Source of the DNA: Streptomyces sp. HD
GTDB lineage: Bacteria; Actinomycetota; Actinomycetes; Streptomycetales; Streptomycetaceae
Direction: 5' to 3'
Assembly (NCBI RefSeq): GCF_028369295.1
Contig: NZ_JAQMYP010000015.1
Location: 62,001-126,000, forward strand
Length of the DNA: 64,000 bases
Below the pieces are notes generated by a model, which saw only the letters and a list, made by a program, of their open reading frames with translations, was not told where the DNA came from and searched no databases. Positions 7,310 to 15,200 of the stretch are shown piece after piece; position 1 is the first letter of the stretch, and every line of letters starts with the position of its first letter. The position numbers were made by a program, and so were the translations under genes.

Positions 7310-8386
7310 ATGGAACGTGCGAATCCCGATCCCGCAAGTCCCGTACGCACAGGTGCTGTACCTGCGGAGCCCGCACCTGCGGATCCTGCGCCCATGGACC
7401 CCGCACACACCCGCTCAGGACGCATCGACGTCCACCAGCATGTGATCCCGCCCGACCTCGCCCGTGCCGTCACCGGCCGTGCCGCGGCCGTCGGATGGCC
7501 CGCCCCCGCCTGGGACGAGCGCAGTGCGATCGCCATGATGGACCGGCGGTCCATCGCCACCGGAGTGCTGTCCTTCGCCGCGCCGCTCGCCGGCCCGGAC
7601 GACCTCGCCGGAGCACGTGAGGTGGCCCGCGGCGTCAACGAGTACACCGCCGAACTGGTCAGGAACCGCCCCGACCGCTTCGGGCACTTCGCCGCCCTCC
7701 CGCTGCCCGACGTGGACGGCGCACTCGCCGAGGCGGCGCACGCCCTGGACGAACTGCACGCGGACGGCGTCGTGGTGCTGTCCAACGTCCACGGCCGCTA
7801 CCTCGGCGACCCGGCGTTCGAGCCGCTGTGGGCCGAACTCGACGCCCGCGCCGCAGTGGTCCTCGTCCATCCGACGGCGCCGCCCGGCGCCCCCGTCCCC
7901 GATGTGCCCCCGCCACTGGCGGACTTCCCCTCCGACACGACCCGCGCCGCCCTGCACTTGACGATGCGCGGCGTCCCGCGCCGTTACCCCCGGATGCGGA
8001 TGATCCTCCCGCACGCCGGCGGCTTCCTGCCGTACGCCGCCCACCGCTTCGCCCTGGCCGCCCGCCTCCCCAACGGCGAGACCCCCGACGGCCCGCGCCG
8101 AACCCCCGAGGACTTCGTCACCGATCTCCGGCGCTTCTACTTCGACACCGCCATCTCCGCCGCCCCGGCGACCCTGCCCTCACTCCTCGCCTTCGCCGCA
8201 CCCGAGCGCGTCCTCTACGGCAGCGACTTCCCCATGCTCCCGGAGGACTGGGGCACCGGCTTCGACACGGCCCTGGACGAGTACCCGCACTGGGATCCGG
8301 GCCGCTTGCACGCCGTCAACCGCGGCAACGCGGAACTTCTCATGCCGTGCCTGGCCGCGGCGACGAAGGGCACACGCGACCTCTGA
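7310..8386 (+). CDS. Amidohydrolase family protein (ACMSD-like)
   Basis: This 358-residue TIM-barrel metal hydrolase/decarboxylase belongs to the Amidohydro_2 group. Metal ligands are visible as IDVHQHVIPP (HxH at the start of the barrel), VLVHPTAPPG, LPHAGGFLPYAAHRF and YGSDFPM near the C-terminus. Relatives decarboxylate aminocarboxymuconate semialdehyde or resorcylate-type acids, so an aromatic-degradation role would suit the nearby CoA ligase, but no direct link is shown. ATG 7310 is chosen because AGGAGGG lies 5 bases upstream. The first 33 residues (rich in Pro and Ala) are not conserved. It converges on the membrane-protein gene with a 4-bp gap. Confidence 0.87.
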   Translation: MERANPDPASPVRTGAVPAEPAPADPAPMDPAHTRSGRIDVHQHVIPPDLARAVTGRAAAVGWPAPAWDERSAIAMMDRRSIATGVLSFAAPLAGPDDLAGAREVARGVNEYTAELVRNRPDRFGHFAALPLPDVDGALAEAAHALDELHADGVVVLSNVHGRYLGDPAFEPLWAELDARAAVVLVHPTAPPGAPVPDVPPPLADFPSDTTRAALHLTMRGVPRRYPRMRMILPHAGGFLPYAAHRFALAARLPNGETPDGPRRTPEDFVTDLRRFYFDTAISAAPATLPSLLAFAAPERVLYGSDFPMLPEDWGTGFDTALDEYPHWDPGRLHAVNRGNAELLMPCLAAATKGTRDL

Positions 8387-8390
8387 CGAG

Positions 8391-8972
8391 TCAGCCCACG
8401 GCGACGCCCTCGGTCGTGCTCGAACCCGGAGACGGGCTGGGCAGCGTTCCCGTGCAGGTGGCGCGGCCGAAGTCACCGCTGGCGGTGGCGCTCTGCAGAT
8501 GCCGGCCCCGGACGGCGACGGCGCAGCGGGCCCGGCCGCCCTTCTCGCCGAGCACGATACTCACGACGGGGCTGCGGCCGAGCGGCACCGGCACGGTCTT
8601 GCGCCACGGCAGGGCGGCGCCCCGCACGACAGTGGCCTTCCCGGACTCGCTGCGCGCCTGGTAGGTGATGTCGGCGGTGCCGGTGCCTGTCACCTCGTAC
8701 GTGACCGATGCGGTGGGTACCGCGGGCTTCTTCTTCTCCTCGCCGCCCCCGGAGAGCACCCCGTAGAGCACGAGTCCACTGCACACGGCGAGCGCCACGG
8801 CGGCCGTGATCACCCCGGACCGGTCCGGACGGCTCGCACCGGACCTGACCTCGGACCTGGCATCGGACGCGGCATCGGACCTGGCATCGGACCTGACCTC
8901 GGACGTGGCATCGGACCTGGCATCGGACCTGACCTCGGACGTGGCATCGGATTTCGCGGTGGAGTCACGCAT
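8391..8972 (-). CDS. Single-pass membrane protein, MmpS-like exported domain
   Basis: This 193-residue protein has a cytoplasmic repeat region (residues 1-45, 12-residue units DATSEVRSDARS). One transmembrane helix follows (ITAAVALAVCSGLVLYGVL, about 54-73). The exported beta-rich domain, TASVTYEVTGTGTADITYQA through LPWRKTVPV, resembles the MmpS/DUF family seen with MmpL transporters; there is no MmpL gene here. GAGGGGGG precedes the ATG by 6 bases. The charged repeat is encoded by near-identical 36-bp DNA units, so its length may vary between strains. Confidence 0.75.
   Translation of the reverse strand: MRDSTAKSDATSEVRSDARSDATSEVRSDARSDAASDARSEVRSGASRPDRSGVITAAVALAVCSGLVLYGVLSGGGEEKKKPAVPTASVTYEVTGTGTADITYQARSESGKATVVRGAALPWRKTVPVPLGRSPVVSIVLGEKGGRARCAVAVRGRHLQSATASGDFGRATCTGTLPSPSPGSSTTEGVAVG
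8838..8955. repeat. In-frame 36-bp tandem repeats
   Basis: Units combining GACCTGACCTCGGA, CGTGGCATCGGA and CCTGGCATCGGA recur in the 5' end of the membrane-protein gene. They encode SEVRSDARSDAT-type repeats. Two copies are identical and a third is diverged. Confidence 0.8.
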
Positions 8973-9153
8973 GAATTTCCCCCCTCGAAAAGTGAATTAC
9001 CGGTGCACCCAGCTCGCGCGGAGTGATGTCGGGCCGCGTTATACCGCACGGCGTCGGCCGTTTTCCAGCCCCCGGAAAAATCGGACACAAAGCCCCGCCC
9101 GTATGGCTGTTTTGGGAGAGCTGGGCCGCCAAGTTGGCGAATTGTCTTGACAC

Positions 9154-9183
9154 TTGACGTGACGTCAGTCAAATCACTAGACC
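9154..9183 (+). promoter_or_regulatory. Candidate promoter and operator of the RHS gene
   Basis: TTGACG (9154-9159) and TAGACC (9178-9183) are separated by 18 bases. An imperfect dyad TTGACGTGACGTCAGTCAA (9154-9172), centred on the palindrome TGACGTCA, overlaps the -35 element and could bind a regulator. Confidence 0.45.
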
Positions 9184-9222
9184 CCGCCTGGAATTCAACG
9201 ACCTTCGACGGAAAGGTTTGGT

Positions 9223-12200
9223 GTGAGTCCCAGATTGGGCAAAGCACTGGCGTGCCTCGTGGCGGCTGCCGTGACAAGTTCACTGCTGCCCCAGGTGGCT
9301 TATGCAGCGTCCGGTTCCGATGGTGACGGCGGGAGTCTCGTCGACAGTGTCAAGGACTGGTTCGCGGATGACGACGGCCGGGAATCGGAGCAGCCGTCGT
9401 CCCACGACGAGGCGGGGGTGGCCGAGCGGCAGAAACTGCCGAAGGGCAAGGTGGCGCCGAAGGCGAAGCGGCTCGCGGAGCTGACCGGGCGGCGCACGGC
9501 GAACACCCGCTTCTTCCAGATGTCCGACGGACGGGTGCAGGCCGAGGTGTCGGCCGTACCGACCGCCTACCGGGCGGGCAAGGCGTGGCGGGACATCAGG
9601 ACCCGGATCGAGAAGTCCGGGCAGGGCGGCTTCGAGTACGCCAACACCAGCAACGCGCTGCGCAGTTGGTTCGACGGCGACGCCGACCGGCTGATGCGGG
9701 TCGGGTCCGCCGACGGGCACACCGTGACGCTGGGACTGGAAGGCGCGAAGGGCTTACTGGATCCGGTGGCGAAGGGTGACACGGTCACCTACCGCGATGC
9801 GGTGGCCGGCGCGGATCTGTCGTACGAGGTCGGCGCGGGCCGGGTGAAGGAGAACATCACCCTGGCCGAACGCCCCGACGGACCGCTGAAGTTCGTCTTC
9901 ACCCTGGACACGGACGGGCTGACGCCGAAGGCGGGCAAGGACGGCTCGATCGCCTTCCACGGCGAGGGCACGAACCCCGTCCTGGTCATCCCGGCCCCGT
10001 TCATGACGGACGCGCGGAAGGACGCCGAGTCGCCCTACGGCACCGCCTACTCCACCGCGGTACGGCAGCGGCTCACCCGGGACGGCAAGGGCTGGAAGCT
10101 GACGGTCGTCCCCGACGCGAAGTGGCTCGCCTCGCCGCGGCGGCAGTATCCGGTGACCATCGACCCGACCATCCAGATCGCCCCGACGCCGGCGACGGCG
10201 CAGGACGTGATGATCTCCTCGGACGGCCCGGCGTCGAACTACGACACCAACTGGCGTCTCTCGGTGGGCAACACCGGCACGGGCAGCTCCCGCGCACTGC
10301 TGCGGTTCCCGCTCGGCGGGGTCCCCGCGGGCACGAAGCTGGACTCGGCCGACCTGAGGCTCTACTACGACCAGACGCACACCACCGACGACAGCGAGGT
10401 GGACCTGGAGGCGCACCGGGCGACCGCGGCCTGGAGCGAGGAGCAGGCGACCTGGAACAACGCGTCCCAGATCACCGGCGAGCTGTCGGGGACGTCGGTC
10501 CTGGTGGACGACGGGGACGCGGGCACCACGGCCGCGAAGGGCTCCTGGCCCGCCTCGGGGAACACGGCGTACACGCAGTACGCGGTGAACCAGGACTACC
10601 TGTACAACAAGGACACGGTCGCCGGGGACACCTACACCTGGCAGCCGAACCTTCCCGAGGACGGCGACTACCAGGTCCAGGCGCACTATGTGCCCGCCTC
10701 GGACCGGGCGACGGCCGCCCCCTACACGGTCACCTACGACGGCGGCAGCAAGGCGTACACCGTCGACCAGCAGGCCGGTTCGGCCGGTGTGTGGAAGACG
10801 CTGGGCACCCACCGCTTCAAGGCGGGCACGGCGGGCAGGATCGTGCTCGGCGACGGGCCGGCGTCCGCCACGACGTCGGTGATCGCGGACGCGGTGCGGT
10901 TCACCAAGGGCGGTGTGGTCACCAAGCGGCCCTCCGAGCTGAACGTCTGGCACTCCTTCCCGGTGACGAAGACGGTCCAGTCGTGGATCGACGGCGTCAA
11001 CACCAACCACGGATTCGTGGTCAAGGCCGCCGACGAGTCCGCGAACGCCCCCAAGGGCGGCCCGCGCTACGAGGGCAGTGAGTACGCCTACGAGGGCGAG
11101 ACCGCCAACTACCCCCGTCTGGTGCTGACCTACGGCCGTCCCGGTGTCGAACTGGAGGCGCCGACGACGATCCACGACACGGGCGCGGAGCTGAAGTGGT
11201 CGGCGTACACGGACCCGTCCACCGCGACCGGTGACGACATCGTCGAGTACCAGGTGCACCGCTCGGTCTACCAGACGTTCACGCCCTCGGCGGCGACGCT
11301 GGTGGCGCCGGTGTCCAAGTCGCAGACGTCGTACACGGACACCTCGGCCACACCGACCGCGGCGGACAGCGCGGACGAGTTCGGGCGGGCGTACTACTAC
11401 ATGGTCGCGGTCAGGACAGCGGACGGCCAGGTCAGCGGCGCGCCCACCCAGCTGGTGCGACTGCCCAAGGCCGGCCGCACCACGAAGATCGTCGAGGCCG
11501 CGCAGGACACCACCCTGTCGCAGACGGAGTCGACCACCCCGCACGACACCCTCACCGACGGCATCGCGCAGAAATGGCTGGGAGTGGGCAACAACTCGCC
11601 CACCTACGGCACCACCCGCGCACTGCTGAAGTTCCCCGCCCTGGACATCCCCACGAGCGCCCGGGTGCTGGACGCCACCATGCGGCTGTGGGGCACCCAG
11701 ACCACCACCGAGAACACCGGCGCCGTCTACGAGATGCGGCCGCTGACCCGCGACTTCGACGAGGCGTCGGCGACCTGGGTGAAGGCGGACGCCACCACCG
11801 GCTGGACCACCGCCGGCGGCGACTTCGGCGCCACGGTCGCCGACACCGTCCCCGCGCTGAGCAACGACCCGTCCCGTCACGACTGGAGCGCCGCCTCCCT
11901 GGTCCAGAGCTGGGTGCGCACCCCCGGCTCCCGCCAGGCCGTGCTGCTGAAGACGGCGGACGAATCGGTCAAGCAGGAACGCACCGTGTTCCTGTCCTCC
12001 GAGGCACCGGAGAAGAAGCTGCGCCCGCGCATGGTCGTCACCTACCTCGACTCCACCACGGACTCGACGTACTACGCGCCCAAGACGCCGGCCCGGATGA
12101 CGCCGAACTCCGCCTACACGGTCGAGTTCACCCTCACCAACACCACCGACGCGACCTGGACCGCGGCCGACAAGGTGCTGTCCTACACCTGGGCGCTGCC

Positions 12201-15200
12201 CGACGGCACGGACAGGACCACCGGCGGCAACCAGGTGCAGACCGCGCTGCCCGAGGACGTGGCTCCCGGTGAGACGGTCACGCTGCAGGCGCAGGTCAGG
12301 ACGCCGATCAACAGCGACAACGGCAACAAGCGCACCGACCACGTGCTGACCTGGGACCTGTTCGACAAGACCGCGGGCACCTGGCTGTCGGCCGGGACCG
12401 GCGGTATCCCGGGCCTGAAGCAGAACGTGGCGGTCGAGGACCCGACCTCCAACAGCCTGGGTCTGGAGAAGTTCTACTCCTACACCGGCAAGAACACCGG
12501 AGCCGGGTCGACGGTGATGAACAACCTCGCCGCCGGCAACACCGTGTGGTCCTACAACGCGTTCACCAACCCCGGACGCGGCCTGACCACCTTCGCCCGC
12601 TTCACCTACAACTCCCTGGACACCTCCGACACCGTGCTCGGCGGCGGGTGGTCCGCGCAGCTCGCCGGTCCGATACGCCTCGGCGCGCCGCTGGACTTCC
12701 ACCCCAACCCCAGCGCCAACGCGACCGAGATCCGCCTGCCCGACGGTGACGGCACCACCCACACCTTCGCCAAGCAGGCCGACGGCACCTGGAAGGCCCC
12801 CGCGGGCGTCCACTACCAGGTGACGATGAAGCCGGGCCTGGACTGCACCCCGGACAAGGACCCCGTCCCGGACGCCTGGACGCTGCTGCGCCCGGACGGC
12901 ACCCGCTTCCTGTTCGGCTGCGACGGATATCTGACCTCGGTGGTCGACAAGAACGGCAACACGCAGACGTACACCTACGAGGAACGCAAGTCCAACAACA
13001 AGCCGACCAAGTTCCTCTCCTACATCACCGACCCGGCCGGCCGGCGGTCGCTGGCCGTGGAGTACTACTCCAAGGCCGAGGCGAGCAGCCCGAAGATCAC
13101 CGACCACGTCAAGTCGATCACGGACATCTCCACCCGCAAGCTGGCCTTCGAGTACTCCGACCAGGGTCTGCTGACCAGGATCACCGACGGTGCGGGCTCG
13201 TCCCAGCCCAAGGTGTTCGGCTTCACGTACGACGCCACGCAGGGGAACAAGAACGTCAAGCTGGTCACGGCCACCGACCCGCGCGGCCACGACACGAAGC
13301 TGGCGTACTACGCGCCGCAGACCGGCGACGACCCCAAGTACCACTGGTGGACCAAGAAGATCACCGACCGGGTCGGGGGTGACACGCTCTTCGCGTACGC
13401 GGCGAACACGGCGAACACCAAGTTCACCGACACCACCGTCACCGACGCCGAGACCCGCGCGACCAGGTACGTCGCCGACGACTACGGCCGCCCGGTGCAG
13501 ACCACCAATGCCAAGTCCCAGACCACCAGGATGAGTTGGGACGCGGACAACAACGTCACCTACCTGGAGGAGGACAACGGCGCCAAGACCGCGTACTGCT
13601 ACAGCCAGAAGACCGGCTACCCGCTCTGGCAGCGCGACGCCGAGAACAACAGGAACGGCGTCCCGGACCAGACGGCCACCTGTGTGAGCGACACCTCCAA
13701 GTGGCCCGCGAACGCGGCGAAGTACGAGTACCAGACCCGCGCCGACGGCTACACCGCCGACCTGTTCCGCAAGACCTCACCCGAGGGCCGCGCCTGGCAG
13801 TTCGGCTATGACACCTACGGCAACCTCAAGACGGTCACCGACCCCAAGGGCGTGGCGACCGCCACGGCCGGTGACTACACCACGAAGTACGACTACGACG
13901 CCTACGGCCGGCTCACCAGGGCGACCGACGCGGGCGGCAACCCGACCTCGTACGCCGAGTTCCACGCGACCGGATACCCGAAGCGGATCACGGACGCCAA
14001 GTCGTTCCCGACCCTGTTCGACTACGACGACCGCGGCCAGGTCACCAAGGTGACCGACGCCGACCTCAAGGTGACGACGCAGGCCTACGACACCTACGGC
14101 CGTCCGAAGGAGGGCACGGAACCCAAGGACCAGGCGGCCGGTGACCTGATCACCACGCCGGCCCCGGAGTACGACGCCAACGACAACATCACCAAGGCGA
14201 CCTCACCGAACGGCGCGGTCTCCACGGCGGTGTACGACGACGCGGACCAGATCACCTCGGCGACCGCGCCGAAGGACACCACCACGTCCGACGAGCGGCG
14301 CACGACGTACACGTACGACAAGGTCGGCAACCTCAAGGCGACGACCGAGCCCAAGGGCACCCTGACGGCGTCGGACACCACCGACTACGTCACCACCAAC
14401 CACTACAACGAGATCCACCAGCTCACCTCCGTGGTCAACGCGGCCGGTGACAAGGTGAGTTATGAGTACGACAACGTCGGCAACGTCGTCACGGTCGTCG
14501 ACCCGAAGAAGAACGCGACGGCGGACACGACCGACTTCTCCAGCAGGACGGCGTACGACCTGAACCACCGCGCCACCGTCGTCACGGACGCGGCCGGCAA
14601 GACCACCAAGCGGGGCTACGACAAGGACTCGCTGGTCACGTCGACCACGGACGCGGAGAACAACGTCACCACGGTCGTCTACGACGAGCGCGGCAAGCAG
14701 TCCGAGGTGAAGGTGCCCTACGAGGGCGGCACGATCCGTACGACGAAGTACGAGTACGACCAGGTCGGCAACGTCACCAAGGTCATCACGCCGCGCGGCA
14801 CCCAGACCGCGACCGCGGACGACTTCACCCTGCGCACCGCGTACGACGAGCTGAACCGGCCGGTCAGGCAGTACCAGCCGTACGACCCGGCGGACTCCCG
14901 CTACAACGACCCGAACGTCTACACCGAGACCGTCTACGACAAGATCGGCCGGGTGGCGAAGACCTCGCTGCCGCCGTCCGAGGGCGAGAGCGTCCGCAAC
15001 GACACCACGTTCGAGTACTTCGACAACGGCTGGGTCCGCTCGTCCACCGACCCGTGGGACATCGCCACCACGTACGACTACGACGAACTCGGTCTGCAGA
15101 CGGCCCGCACGCTGACGTCGGCGGGCGGTTCCTCCAACCGGACCATGTCGTGGTCTTACTACCCCGACGGCAAGCTGAAGTCGAAGTCCGACGACGGTGT

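Noticed and set aside
9754..13344. A 1,196-codon open frame antisense to the RHS gene
   Set aside because: It mirrors the codon bias of the sense gene, is dominated by Arg, Val, Gly and His with no recognisable domain, and has no ribosome-binding site.
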